This document shows, one piece after another, positions 25,947 through 35,029 of a DNA stretch of 64,000 nt. Below the pieces are notes generated by a model that was given only the letters and a program-made list of their open reading frames with translations, was not told the origin of the DNA and searched no databases. The DNA lies in assembly GCA_016712625.1 (NCBI GenBank), contig JADJQQ010000001.1, positions 1,426,001 to 1,490,000 on the forward strand, given 5' to 3'. Source of the DNA: Candidatus Competibacteraceae bacterium (GTDB taxonomy: Bacteria; Pseudomonadota; Gammaproteobacteria; Competibacterales; Competibacteraceae). How positions within the stretch are numbered: the first letter of the stretch is position 1; every line of letters starts with the position of its first letter. The position numbers and the translations under genes were made by a program.

Positions 25947-27367
25947 TGCGCGGGTTGCCGCAATCCCTGTTCGGTCGCTTGCTGCTGTTTTTGACCGGCG
26001 GCTTGGTGCTGGCCCAACTGCTGAGCGCGGCGATTTTATTACAGGATCGTGATCAGTCGCTTTATCACGCGATCGGCGGCTACGTCGCCCAGCGTATCGT
26101 GGCTATCGTCAACTTACTTGATACCCTAGAGCCTCAAGAGCGGCAGCGTTTAGTAACAGCGCTGGATTTGCCGCCCACTCGCATCAGTCTCGATCTGCCC
26201 TGGGAAGACCGCATCGAGCCGGACGAGCGCTATCATACAACGCTATTCCGCGCGCTTTTGAAGCGCCAAATGGGGCCGGATCGACCGTTTCAGCTTGAAG
26301 TAAACGATGAACTGCCGCCACCCCCCCCGCCCGCTGAGCGACCGTCGTGGCTCAATCCGAATGAAGCACCACCGCCCCGCGATTGGAGCAACCGCTCGCC
26401 GCCGCGTTGGCGACGGCATGCGATGATGATGGGGCTGCGAAACTTCGTGGTGCAGGTGCGCTTGGGCGATGGCGCTACCGTCACTTTTCAGCAAGTATTG
26501 CCGGAAGAAGTAATTGCTTGGCCGACCCGGCTATTACTCATCTTGTTGGTCTTGTTGGTTTCCGTTGCCATTCTGGCCGCGCTGGCGGTGCGAACCTTGA
26601 CCCGGCCGTTAGCCGTGCTGGCCGATGCCGCTGCGGATTTGGGCCGCGACATCCGCCATCCACCCCTCGCTGAAACGGGGCCACTGGAAGTGCGTCGCGC
26701 CGCACATGCGTTCAATACCATGCAGGAGCGACTGATTCGCTATATCGAAGATCGCAACCGGATGCTGGCGGCGCTCTCGCACGACTTAAAAACACCGATT
26801 ACCCGGTTGCGGTTGCGGGCGGAATTGCTGGACGATGCGCCGTTACAGGAGAAATTCCTTAGCGATCTCGACGACATGCAGCGGATGGCGCAAGCGTCCC
26901 TGGATTTTTTACGCAGCGGCGAGGATAACGAACCCATCGCTGCCGTCGATATCAACGCCTTATTGGAATCCTTGCAGGAAGATGCTGAAGATACCGGCTA
27001 TGAGGTCAGCATCGTTGGCGCTGTCAGCCAACCGCTGCGCTGTCGGCCGTTGGCGCTCAAGCGTTGCCTCACTAATCTGGTTGATAACGCGCTGAAATAC
27101 GGCCAACGCGCCGCAATTACGGTAGCGGATGCGCCAACTCGGCTGACGATTCTCATTCGAGATGAGGGTCCTGGCATTCCAGCGGCGGAATTGGATCGGG
27201 TGTTCGAACCGTTCTATCGACTGGAAAGTTCGCGCAGCCGCGATACGGGTGGGACGGGGCTAGGGCTGAGTATCGCTCGCAATATCGCCCATGCCCACGG
27301 CGGGGAATTGAAATTACACAACCATCCGCAAAGCGGGTTGGAAGCCGTGCTGGAACTGCCGCGCTGA
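25946..27367 (+). CDS. Sensor histidine kinase (EnvZ/CpxA-like)
   Basis: The 473-residue protein has TM1 (about 11-31), a periplasmic domain with a proline-rich stretch (residues 124-149), TM2 (about 193-216), HAMP, then DHp with His279 in ALSHDLKTP and a full HATPase domain (NALKYG, DEGPGIP, GTGLGLSI). It partners the response regulator whose stop it overlaps. With the divergent Spy-like protein it probably senses envelope or metal stress; this is inference from layout. Confidence 0.93.
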   Translation: MRGLPQSLFGRLLLFLTGGLVLAQLLSAAILLQDRDQSLYHAIGGYVAQRIVAIVNLLDTLEPQERQRLVTALDLPPTRISLDLPWEDRIEPDERYHTTLFRALLKRQMGPDRPFQLEVNDELPPPPPPAERPSWLNPNEAPPPRDWSNRSPPRWRRHAMMMGLRNFVVQVRLGDGATVTFQQVLPEEVIAWPTRLLLILLVLLVSVAILAALAVRTLTRPLAVLADAAADLGRDIRHPPLAETGPLEVRRAAHAFNTMQERLIRYIEDRNRMLAALSHDLKTPITRLRLRAELLDDAPLQEKFLSDLDDMQRMAQASLDFLRSGEDNEPIAAVDINALLESLQEDAEDTGYEVSIVGAVSQPLRCRPLALKRCLTNLVDNALKYGQRAAITVADAPTRLTILIRDEGPGIPAAELDRVFEPFYRLESSRSRDTGGTGLGLSIARNIAHAHGGELKLHNHPQSGLEAVLELPR

Positions 27368-27406
27368 TTAGAAAGGAGCTGTCCGCGTCAGGGATGTTGC
27401 AAGCCG

Positions 27407-28987
27407 CTAAGCGTGGTGTAGCGGTTGCTCGGTTGGCGCGAGACGCCGAACCCGTACCTGGTTGATTCGGTGACCCTTCATGCTCGCCACCTCAAATTCA
27501 TAATTGTCCAACGTAAACTTTTCACCCCCTTCGGGTATCTGCTTCAACTGGTCTAACATTAGTCCCGCCAACGTGAAATACCCTTCGCCCGGTGGCAATG
27601 CTTCAAAGTTTAGAATCTCTATGGCTTCATCGAGCGATAAGCCCCCATCCAGCAGCCAGAGGCTTTCGCCTTCCTGGATAACCTTGGGCGTTTCAAGATC
27701 GACGGTATCGACCAAGTCGCCCGCTATGGAGGCCAGGATATCAATGGCGGTCACGATACCTTCAACCCCACCGTATTCGTCCATCACCACCGCTAGCGGG
27801 ATCGGGTGGTGGCGGAGCTGTTCCAGTACTTGAAGGGCGTTCAATCCTTCGTGAACAAACAGCGGTTGCCGCAAAATGGCGCGTAGCTGCAACGGCTCGC
27901 CATCCAACACCCGAAGCAACAAGTCGCGGCCTTGGATGACGCCCTCTACCTCATCCAAGGTACCCCGGCAGACTAAATAGCGGCCATAGGAATGTTGTTG
28001 AAGGATCTCTCTCACCTTGTCCGGACCCGCGTCGATGTCGAGCCAAACGATGTCACGGCGTGGGGTCATCAGTGCTGGAATGGGGCGCTCGGCGAGTTTC
28101 AGCACGTTTTGAATCATGCTGCGTTCCTTGGGGTCGAACATGATCTGCTGGTCGTCAGGCGCGCTGGCCAGCGCCACCACTTCCTCGCCGACTTCCACCT
28201 GTTCCGCCCGCCCGCCCAACAAACGTAACACCGCCTCTGCTGTTCGTTCCCGCAAGGGGCGCTGGCGACCCAAAAACCGGCGGCGGTTGTAGAGCGCCCA
28301 CTGGTTGAACACCTCAATCAGCACCGAGAAACCGATGGCTGCATACAGATAGCCCTTGGGAATGTGGAACCCTAAACCTTCGGCCACCAAGCTAAAACCG
28401 ATCATCAGCAGAAAGCCCAGACAGAGAATGATGACCGTGCGATGCGCGTTAACGAAGCGGGTCAGCGGTTTGCTGGCGATCATCATCAACACGATGGCGA
28501 TGATAACCGCCGCCATCATGACGGACAGTTGCTCGACCATCCCGACGGCGGTGATGACCGCATCCAGCGAAAATACCGCATCCAGCACCACGATCTGCGC
28601 CACCACGGGCCAAAAGTTGGCATACACCTTCAATTCAGCGCGCGGTTCGTCGCGGCTTTCCAAGCGCTCGTGGAGTTCCATCGTGCCCTTGAACAGCAGA
28701 AAGATGCCGCCAACGAGTAAAATTAGGTCACGACCCGAAAAGGTTTTGCCAAGCAGAGTCACCAAGGGTTCGGTCAGAGTGACCAGCCAGGAGATGCTCG
28801 CTAGCAACCCCAGTCGCATCAGTAGCGCTAAGGTCAAGCCGATTATGCGGGCGCGATCCCGCTCGGTGGGGGGTAGCTTATCGGCCAGAATGGCAATGAA
28901 AATGAGATTATCGATGCCTAAAACGATCTCAATGACAATCAGCGTTGCCAGACCGAGCCAAACCGTGGGATCAGCAAGCCACTCCAT
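27407..28987 (-). CDS. TerC-family membrane protein with CBS pair and CorC/HlyC domain
   Basis: From the ATG at 28987 the protein has 526 residues. The N-terminal part is TerC-like with seven hydrophobic segments and the conserved GIDNLIFIAIL and VLDAVFSLDAVITAVGM acidic sites. Then come two CBS motifs (about 300-430) and a CorC_HlyC domain (about 440-520), the architecture of YoaE/YegH/YgdQ. The family is thought to handle metal ions. The 31-residue upstream extension to 29080 is Ser/Thr-rich and lacks conservation, so the internal Met is chosen. hemF lies just upstream on the same strand. Confidence 0.87.
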   Translation of the reverse strand: MEWLADPTVWLGLATLIVIEIVLGIDNLIFIAILADKLPPTERDRARIIGLTLALLMRLGLLASISWLVTLTEPLVTLLGKTFSGRDLILLVGGIFLLFKGTMELHERLESRDEPRAELKVYANFWPVVAQIVVLDAVFSLDAVITAVGMVEQLSVMMAAVIIAIVLMMIASKPLTRFVNAHRTVIILCLGFLLMIGFSLVAEGLGFHIPKGYLYAAIGFSVLIEVFNQWALYNRRRFLGRQRPLRERTAEAVLRLLGGRAEQVEVGEEVVALASAPDDQQIMFDPKERSMIQNVLKLAERPIPALMTPRRDIVWLDIDAGPDKVREILQQHSYGRYLVCRGTLDEVEGVIQGRDLLLRVLDGEPLQLRAILRQPLFVHEGLNALQVLEQLRHHPIPLAVVMDEYGGVEGIVTAIDILASIAGDLVDTVDLETPKVIQEGESLWLLDGGLSLDEAIEILNFEALPPGEGYFTLAGLMLDQLKQIPEGGEKFTLDNYEFEVASMKGHRINQVRVRRLAPTEQPLHHA

Positions 28988-29089
28988 GATGGGGGTTACT
29001 CTAGGTGGGAAAAATGGGGTTGATGGCGTGGTTTCATTATCGCTTGATGCTGACGAAGCTGACTGCTTCAGATGCAGCAAATTTCCTGT

Positions 29090-30034
29090 TCATTTTGGAG
29101 CGTCCTCCGCCAGCCAGTCGCGCGGCTTCAAGAAAATGTCATATAGCCGTTGTTCGGGGCTGTCCGGTTGTGGTCGCCAGTCATATTCCCAACGGACATA
29201 GGGCGGCAGCGACATCAAAATGGATTCAGTTCGCCCGCCGGATTGCAGTCCGAACAGGGTGCCGCGATCGTAGACCAGGTTGAATTCGACGTAGCGCCCG
29301 CGCCGGTACAGCTGAAATTCCCGCTCGCGGTCGTTGTAGGATCGATTGCGCCGCCGTTCGACAATGGGGAGATAGGCGGATAAGTAATGGTCCCCAACGC
29401 TGCGCAGAAAAGCGAAACAACGCTCGAAGCCCCACTCGTTGAGATCGTCGAAGAACAGCCCGCCGATGCCCCGCGGTTCGTTGCGATGCTTGATGAAAAA
29501 ATACTCGTCGCACCATTTTTTAAAGCGCGGATAGACATCCTGGCCAAAGGGTTTGCAGGCGGCCTGAGCGGTGCGATGCCAGTGGCGGCAATCTTCCTCG
29601 AAACCGTAATAAGGGGTTAGATCAAAACCACCGCCGAACCACCAGACCGGCTCGGCTTGATCACTAGTGGCGTTGAAAAAGCGGATATTGGCGTGGGCGG
29701 TCGGCACGTAAGGGTTGCGCGGGTGAATCACCAGCGACACGCCCATCGCTTCAAAGCCGCGTCCGGCCAGTTCTGGGCGCTGAGCGGTGGCGGAGGGGGG
29801 CAATCGGGTGCCGACGACATGAGAGAAGTTGATGCCGGCTTGCTCAAAGAGCGCACCCGCGCGCAATAGCCGAGTACGCCCACTCCCGGCTAACGAGCCG
29901 TTCGCCGCCGGACGCTCCCAAGCATCTTCCTGAAAAACCGCGCCGCCATCGGCATTTTGTAATGCATCCGTCAGGGAGTCCTGCAACTGCCGCAGATAAG
30001 TGAGAACCGCCATCACATCAGGATCGTCGAGCAT
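29090..30034 (-). CDS. hemF: Oxygen-dependent coproporphyrinogen-III oxidase
   Basis: HemF decarboxylates coproporphyrinogen III to protoporphyrinogen IX using oxygen, a heme-synthesis step in the cytoplasm. From Met at 30034 it has 314 residues, the usual length. The signature blocks are FNATSDQAEPVWWFGGGFDL (split across metal and substrate residues), HWHRTAQ, FIKHRNEPRG, EFNLVYDRGT and the C-terminal DWLAED. A Met 13 codons upstream (30073) is in frame but has no conservation. tRNA-Leu lies 46 bases upstream on the same strand. Confidence 0.96.
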   Translation of the reverse strand: MLDDPDVMAVLTYLRQLQDSLTDALQNADGGAVFQEDAWERPAANGSLAGSGRTRLLRAGALFEQAGINFSHVVGTRLPPSATAQRPELAGRGFEAMGVSLVIHPRNPYVPTAHANIRFFNATSDQAEPVWWFGGGFDLTPYYGFEEDCRHWHRTAQAACKPFGQDVYPRFKKWCDEYFFIKHRNEPRGIGGLFFDDLNEWGFERCFAFLRSVGDHYLSAYLPIVERRRNRSYNDREREFQLYRRGRYVEFNLVYDRGTLFGLQSGGRTESILMSLPPYVRWEYDWRPQPDSPEQRLYDIFLKPRDWLAEDAPK

Positions 30035-30080
30035 GGTATTTTGCCGACAATGCAAATGTGGGGGAAAGAACAAGGAGAGT

Positions 30081-30166
30081 TGGTGCCGGGAGAGAGACTC
30101 GAACTCTCACGGTATCACTACCGGTGGATTTTGAGTCCACTGCGTCTACCATTCCGCCACCCCGGC
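30081..30166 (-). tRNA. tRNA-Leu (anticodon CAA)
   Basis: Read on the minus strand, the 86-base element begins GCCGGGG and ends TCCCGGC-A-CCA, with the CCA encoded. The anticodon arm is GTGGA-CTCAAAA-TCCAC, giving anticodon CAA (Leu, codon UUG). The long variable arm (CGGTAGTGATACCG) is as expected for class II tRNA-Leu, and the T arm GAGAG-TTCGAGT-CTCTC is intact. No integrase or repeated 3' end is nearby, so it does not look like an occupied integration site. Confidence 0.95.
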
Positions 30167-30418
30167 TAGGGAGAGGAAGCTAAGTATAAGGATTTTCCTC
30201 CATCAGGCAAGTGCGGTCGTCATGGGATGGTCGTCTTTCCTCCTGAATTCCCTCTATTATGACTCATCTCCGAACCAGCGAGTCCGGTATGATGCCTACC
30301 TTCTTGCCGCTCTGCCGACAGATGGTCGCCGTGGGCATTATAGCCAGTGCCGGAGCAGGTCAAACCAACGAAATTATCGAAATGCTGACGCACAAGGTTT
30401 TGAAAGCAGAAATTTTTA

Positions 30419-31324
30419 TTGTTAGTGGCATCCATCATTTGGGGCTCTGCCTTCGTTGCGCAACGCATGGGAATGGATCATGTTGGTCCCTACACCTATA
30501 ACGGTGTCCGTTTCATGCTGGGCGGGTTATCGTTGTTGCCGCTACTGCTCGGTCGCCGCTCCAAGGCGACCCGTCCAATTCGCGACTGGCGGATGCTGCT
30601 GGCTGGCAGCTTGCTGGCTGGCCTGCTTTTGTTCGCTGGCGCGTCATTACAACAGCTAGGCGTTGTTTACACCACGGCCGGCAAGGCGGGTTTCATTACT
30701 GGGCTGTACGTGGTGCTAGTGCCACTGCTGGGTTTGCTATGGGGCCAGCGCACTCTGTGGGCGACGTGGGCTGGTGTTATGCTGGCCGTGATCGGCTTAT
30801 ATTTGCTGACCGTGACCGACGATTTGACATTAGCCAAAGGTGATGGGCTGGTGTTGATTGGTGCTTTTTTCTGGGCTGGTCACGTTCTAGTGATTGGTTG
30901 GCTGTCGGGCCGACACATCGAGCCTGTGTTATTGGCGTGCCTGCAATTCATCCTCTGCGCTGTATTGAGCCTGATCGTGGCGGCGGCCACCGAATCCATT
31001 ACCTTGCAGGGTTTGGAGGGGGCGGCGCTACCGATTCTATACGGCGGCCTCCTGTCGGTCGGGGTCGCTTACACCCTGCAAGTGGTAGCCCAGCGCGACG
31101 TGCCCCCCGCGCACGCCGCCATTATCCTCAGTCTGGAAACCGTTTTTGCCGTACTAGCCGGGTGGGTGGTGTTGCAAGAAACCCTATCGAATCGGGGGAT
31201 TGGCGGTTGCGGACTGATGTTCGCCGGTATGTTACTGTCGCAGTGGGGGATGGGACGAGCGCAGCCCGCGCCGGCTGGGCCAGGGAGCGTTCCCACGCCA
31301 TCGTTGACGGCTGATAAGGGTTGA
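30419..31324 (+). CDS. EamA/DMT-family transporter, start probably frameshifted
   Basis: The protein has about ten membrane segments and two EamA repeats, beginning with the typical IIWGSAFVAQRMGMDHVGP. It is a drug/metabolite transporter with unknown substrate. The open frame starts only at a TTG at 30419, inside the first membrane segment. One frame over, an ATG at 30382 reads MLTHKVLKAE. If one base is removed from AAATTTTT (30410-30417), this joins to FLLLVASIIWGS, the normal N-terminus of the family. So the true start is probably 30382, and the gene carries a one-base insertion or the sequence has an error. Otherwise it initiates at TTG or GTG and lacks the first residues. Confidence 0.78.
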   Translation: MLVASIIWGSAFVAQRMGMDHVGPYTYNGVRFMLGGLSLLPLLLGRRSKATRPIRDWRMLLAGSLLAGLLLFAGASLQQLGVVYTTAGKAGFITGLYVVLVPLLGLLWGQRTLWATWAGVMLAVIGLYLLTVTDDLTLAKGDGLVLIGAFFWAGHVLVIGWLSGRHIEPVLLACLQFILCAVLSLIVAAATESITLQGLEGAALPILYGGLLSVGVAYTLQVVAQRDVPPAHAAIILSLETVFAVLAGWVVLQETLSNRGIGGCGLMFAGMLLSQWGMGRAQPAPAGPGSVPTPSLTADKG

Positions 31325-31354
31325 CGTGGCTGGGGTAGCGCTTGCGTTATAAGC

Positions 31355-31561
31355 TTAACCCTCGTTGGGTTGATCAAACGGAGCGCCGTCCATTTTTGGT
31401 GTTTCATCGAACTCGATTTCCGGTTTCGCGCTTGATGGATGGCTCTCCTGCCATTCCTGAAACCAGCACTGGTAACATAAGCGCAAGCCGTCCTCTTTCA
31501 GGAAACCGGCGGGCGGCCCAAAGCGCCCGCAGACATCGCAAATTAAATAGCTGCTAACCAT
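31355..31561 (-). CDS. Small protein with two CxxC zinc-ribbon knuckles
   Basis: The 68-residue product starts MVSSYLICDVC. It has two Cys pairs, CDVC and CYQC, about 20 residues apart, as in treble-clef or zinc-ribbon knuckles, and an acidic tail (KPEIEFDETPKMDGAPF). The function is unknown. The ATG at 31561 is preceded by AAGGAGG, which decides this start over an upstream in-frame ATG at 31588. It is convergent with the transporter gene and divergent from the broken methyltransferase. Confidence 0.7.
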   Translation of the reverse strand: MVSSYLICDVCGRFGPPAGFLKEDGLRLCYQCWFQEWQESHPSSAKPEIEFDETPKMDGAPFDQPNEG

Positions 31562-31604
31562 CGTCCCCTCCTTACGGCATTCCGCCATATTACCTCAAGC
31601 CGCC

Positions 31605-32732
31605 ATGCCCCTAATGCTGGATTCTTTAGCCGATCCCACTGTGAAATTAGCGGCTGGGTGCGAGGCGCGTTGTCCGGGCTGCACCCATCGCCGCTTGACC
31701 GCTGCCGCCAGCGAGGCGCAGAAAATGGATTGGTTGAAGCGACGGCTTGCGCCTTGGGCGGAACGGTTACTGCCTTTACGGGCAGTGATCGATGCCGCGC
31801 GTTGGAGCTACCGGCGCAAAGTGAGCCTGTCGGCGGTTTGGAGTGAAGCAACCGGCTGGCAATTTGGCTTGTGGCGGCGGGATGAGTTGATTTCGATTCC
31901 CGATTGCCCAGTTCATGCCGAATTAGTGCGGGTGCTTGTTCGCTCGCTGATGCGCGTGTTGCCGCCGCCATCGCTCTGTCCGCTGGCCTTTTGGTGCAAT
32001 CTGGGGCACAGGCCACACTGATCGTCAAAGCCCATCAGGTAGCGTCCTCGAATGGCTCAATAACCTGCCATGGGGAGATTTGACGGCCAGCGGCTTGGAA
32101 GGGTTGTGGCTGCACTGGCACCCGGCGGCGGGCCGGCGCTTGTTCGCTCGAAACGGTTGGCGGTTAGTTTGGGGTGAACCGCGTTCGCGTGATGCCTTTG
32201 GGTTGAGCCATGGGCCGACCGCGTTTCAGCAATTGATTCCTGATCTGTACCATCAGGCATTAGACATGGCGGAGACGTTTTAATGCCGATGGCGCATACC
32301 TCCATCGCGGATTTGTATTGTGGCATCGGCGCAAGCCTGGCCCGTTGGATCGCGCGGCGCGCGCGTCATGGGGGTGGAATTGGGGGAGAGGCGGTGGAAT
32401 GCGCTCGATTAAATGCGCCAGATGCTGAAATTCTGCGCGGCAAATGCGCCGACCGTCTTCCGCAACTGCGAACCTGGACGCCAGCAACAGGCATCCGGTT
32501 GCTGTATGTCAATCCACCGCGCACTGGTTTAGAACCAGAGGTCTTGGCCTGGGTGGCCGAAGAATTTCGGCCCGAACGGCTGGCTTATCTGTCGTGCAGC
32601 GCCGGAACCTTGAGCCGCGATCTACAAACGCTGACGGCGGCGGGTTATGCGGTGGCAGCCTTGCATCCCTATGATTTCTTTCCACAAACCCATCATGTCG
32701 AAACGCTGGCTTTGCTAAGCCGGACGGCTTGA
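31605..32732 (+). pseudogene. RNA m5U methyltransferase-like (TrmA/RlmD family), three frameshifts
   Basis: Pieces in changing frames add up to one TrmA/RlmD-type enzyme. The first (to about 31985) has a Cys-rich start CEARCPGCTHRRL and SYRRKVSLS. A short segment in a second frame reads LVQSGAQATLIVKAHQ. The third frame (about 32037-32281) gives GSVLEWLNNLPWGD and GLEGLWLHWHP. The last (from 32283) holds the SAM site ADLYCGIGASLARW, VNPPRTG, and the catalytic Cys in YLSCSAGTLSRDL. Each junction needs one extra base; the last is in a TTTT run at 32278-32281. All domains are still recognisable, so the loss is recent or a sequencing artefact. As written it encodes no active enzyme. Confidence 0.82.
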
Positions 32733-32743
32733 GCAAGGCCAGC

Positions 32744-32774
32744 GGAGCGGCGCAACCTCCCGTCGAGCCGCTCC
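32744..32774. terminator. Inverted repeat between convergent genes
   Basis: GGAGCGGC (32744-32751) and GCCGCTCC (32767-32774) pair perfectly with a 15-base loop, in the 51-base gap between the methyltransferase remnant and actP, which run toward each other. Without a T run it is only a candidate for two-way termination. Confidence 0.4.
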
Positions 32775-32783
32775 AGTCGAAGG

Positions 32784-34457
32784 TTAATGTGACGCCGCGC
32801 CCGCCGCGCCGAAGCCGGTTTGCGCCCGAACGTACTGATCCTCGAACGCTTCTTTCTCCTGAGCCGCTTGAGCGCTGTTGTCCAGGGTCGAGCCGAGCCA
32901 AGCAAAGAAGAACGCGATGGGCATCGAGAAAATTGCCGGTTGCTCGTAGGGGAAGATCGGGTCTTTGTTGCCGAGCACGGTCACCCAAACCGCCTTCGAC
33001 AGCACCACGATCAGCACCGCCGATATCAGGCCGGCGATGCTGCCCCAGATCGCGCCGCGCGTGGTCAAGCCCTTCCAGTACATGGACAGGATCAACACCG
33101 GGAAATTGCAGGACGCGGCGACGCCGAAAGCCAAGCCCACCATGAACGCCACATTCTGTTTTTCAAAGGCGATGCCGAGCAGCACGGCGAGGACACCCAG
33201 AAACAGCGAAGACCGCTTGGAGACGCGCACTTCCTCGGCCTCGGTCGCCTGCCCTTGGCGGATGACGTTCGCGTAGATATCGTGCGAGATCGCGGACGCG
33301 CCCGCCAGCGCTAGGCCCGACACCACGGCCAGAATCGTGGCGAAGGCGACCGCCGATAAAAAGCCCAACATCATGTTGCCGCCGACCGCGTGCGCCAGAT
33401 GCATGGCGGGCATGTTGCCGCCGCCGAGCAACTTGCCCGCCAGATCGCCACCTTCGAAATACTGCGGATTGGTGCCGACGATGGTGATCGCCGCCAAGCC
33501 CATAATGGCCACCACGGTAAAGAAGAAACCGACGCACAGGGTGGCGATGAACACGCTCTTGCGCGCTTCCTTGGCGTTGGGCACCGTAAAGAAGCGCATC
33601 AAGATATGTGGCAAGCCGGCGGTGCCAAACATCAGACCCAAGGACAGCGAGACCGCCGTGATCGGATCGGCCAGCAGGGAGCCCGGCCCCATCAGCGCAA
33701 TGCCTTTCTTGGAATTTTCGACCGCCTTGGTGGCCAGCGTCTCGAAGTTGAAGCCAAACTGGGAGAACGCCAGTAACATCACCAGGGTGCCGCCGCCCAG
33801 CAGCAGGCAGGCCTTGATGATCTGCACCCAGGTGGTGGCGATCATGCCGCCGAAGGTGACGTAAACCACCATCAGCACGCCGACGATGACCACCGCGATC
33901 CAGTACTCCAGTCCAAACAGCAACTTGATGAGCTGGCCCGCGCCGACCATCTGCGCGATCAGATAGAACACCACCACGGTCAGCGAGCCGATGGCCGCGA
34001 CGGTGCGCACCTTGCGTTGATCCAAGCGATACGAGGTAATGTCAGCAAAGGTGAACTTGCCCAAGTTGCGCAGCCGCTCGGCCATGATGAACATAATGAA
34101 CGGCCAACCGACGTAGAAGCAGATGCAGTAGATGTAACCGTCGAAGCCCTGGAAATAGGTCAGGCTGGTGAGGCCGAGCAGGGTGGCCGCCGACATGTAG
34201 TCGCCAGCGATGGCCAAGCCGTTTTGCGTGCCGGTGATGCCGCCGCCAGCGGAATAATAATCACTGGCCGTTTTGGTGCGTTTGGCCGCCCAGTAGGTGA
34301 TGCCCAAGGTCATCATCACAAAGATGAAAAACATCACGATGGCGTGGATGTTGAGCGCCTGTTTTTGCACTTGGCCGACATCCGGGGCGGCCGCGGCCAA
34401 GCCCACCCAGCCCAGCGCCAGCGCCGCGGCCCCGAATTTTAACCATTGACGGTTCAT
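32784..34457 (-). CDS. actP: Cation/acetate symporter
   Basis: This 557-residue sodium:solute symporter has the ActP layout: N-terminal signal-like helix (1-24), 13 or so membrane segments, KTASDYYSAGGGITGTQNGLAIAGDYMSA, and a DUF485 partner encoded just upstream. It overlaps the partner by four bases (ATGA). ActP takes up acetate and related short acids. In the context of acetate use, the neighbouring PAS-exonuclease gene is often found beside actP in proteobacteria. The loop sequence and length are as in ActP rather than PutP. Confidence 0.93.
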   Translation of the reverse strand: MNRQWLKFGAAALALGWVGLAAAAPDVGQVQKQALNIHAIVMFFIFVMMTLGITYWAAKRTKTASDYYSAGGGITGTQNGLAIAGDYMSAATLLGLTSLTYFQGFDGYIYCICFYVGWPFIMFIMAERLRNLGKFTFADITSYRLDQRKVRTVAAIGSLTVVVFYLIAQMVGAGQLIKLLFGLEYWIAVVIVGVLMVVYVTFGGMIATTWVQIIKACLLLGGGTLVMLLAFSQFGFNFETLATKAVENSKKGIALMGPGSLLADPITAVSLSLGLMFGTAGLPHILMRFFTVPNAKEARKSVFIATLCVGFFFTVVAIMGLAAITIVGTNPQYFEGGDLAGKLLGGGNMPAMHLAHAVGGNMMLGFLSAVAFATILAVVSGLALAGASAISHDIYANVIRQGQATEAEEVRVSKRSSLFLGVLAVLLGIAFEKQNVAFMVGLAFGVAASCNFPVLILSMYWKGLTTRGAIWGSIAGLISAVLIVVLSKAVWVTVLGNKDPIFPYEQPAIFSMPIAFFFAWLGSTLDNSAQAAQEKEAFEDQYVRAQTGFGAAGAASH

Positions 34458-34765
34458 TCGATGGCCCCCCGGATAATTTCGGAGTTGATGTCATCGAATT
34501 CGCTGTTGGCCCGGCGGACATAAAGACCTGTCATCAACCAAAACAACAAAATCAAACTCGCGCCGATCGGCCAGGCGATGCTGGCTACGCCGCCTTCCCA
34601 GATCGGCGTGGCCAACAGCGTCGGATTGAACGCCACGATCATGATGAAGATGAAATAAAGGCCCAGCACCACCGCCGTGAGCAACCAGGCGAAACGGCTG
34701 CGTTTCGAAACCAGTTCATCAAATTTCGGATTTCTTCGGATCCGCTCGTACACTTCGGACGACAT
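34454..34765 (-). CDS. yjcH: DUF485 inner-membrane protein
   Basis: The 103-residue protein has two membrane helices (about 27-49 and 60-81) and a YERIRRNPKFDELVSKRSRFAW N-terminus of the DUF485 family. YjcH-type proteins are co-encoded with ActP and may assist it. The gene is first in the operon and its TGA overlaps the actP ATG. The 264-base AT-rich region upstream is shared with a divergent gene. Confidence 0.93.
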   Translation of the reverse strand: MSSEVYERIRRNPKFDELVSKRSRFAWLLTAVVLGLYFIFIMIVAFNPTLLATPIWEGGVASIAWPIGASLILLFWLMTGLYVRRANSEFDDINSEIIRGAIE

Positions 34766-34986
34766 TGTGTTTGTTTCCCCTTCGGTTGGTAATTGAGGAT
34801 GATTTGTATGACAAATATGCAGTCAACAAACTAAAAGAATGTAGAAGGCGTTAGGCAAATTGTCTATGTAAGTACTGGAAATTTCTTAATTTGTATTATG
34901 AATAATGCGTTAAAGGCCAACTATTAATAACTGCTATTGTAATAATCCTTCTACGTTCGCCACGGTCTCGCTTCAAGGTTAAAATG

Positions 34987-35015
34987 TTGACAGTAACAGC
35001 CATTACCCCTAATCA
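34987..35015 (+). promoter_or_regulatory. Possible sigma-70 promoter of the PAS-exonuclease gene
   Basis: TTGACA (34987-34992) is a perfect -35 box. A TAATCA (35010-35015) follows 17 bases later and would serve as a modest -10. The predicted start lies only about 8 bases before the ATG at 35030, so the message would have a very short leader. No good ribosome site is seen there. Confidence 0.35.
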
Positions 35016-35029
35016 ATGAGTTCGAACTG

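Noticed and set aside
28356..29201. Long plus-strand open frame of 281 codons opposite the TerC-family gene
   Set aside because: It is antisense to a gene with clear TerC and CBS motifs and its translation is low-complexity (Ser/Thr/Met/Arg-rich), as expected for a shadow frame.
30081..30166. tRNA-Leu as an integration site for a genomic island
   Set aside because: No integrase, no repeated tRNA 3' end and housekeeping genes on both sides.
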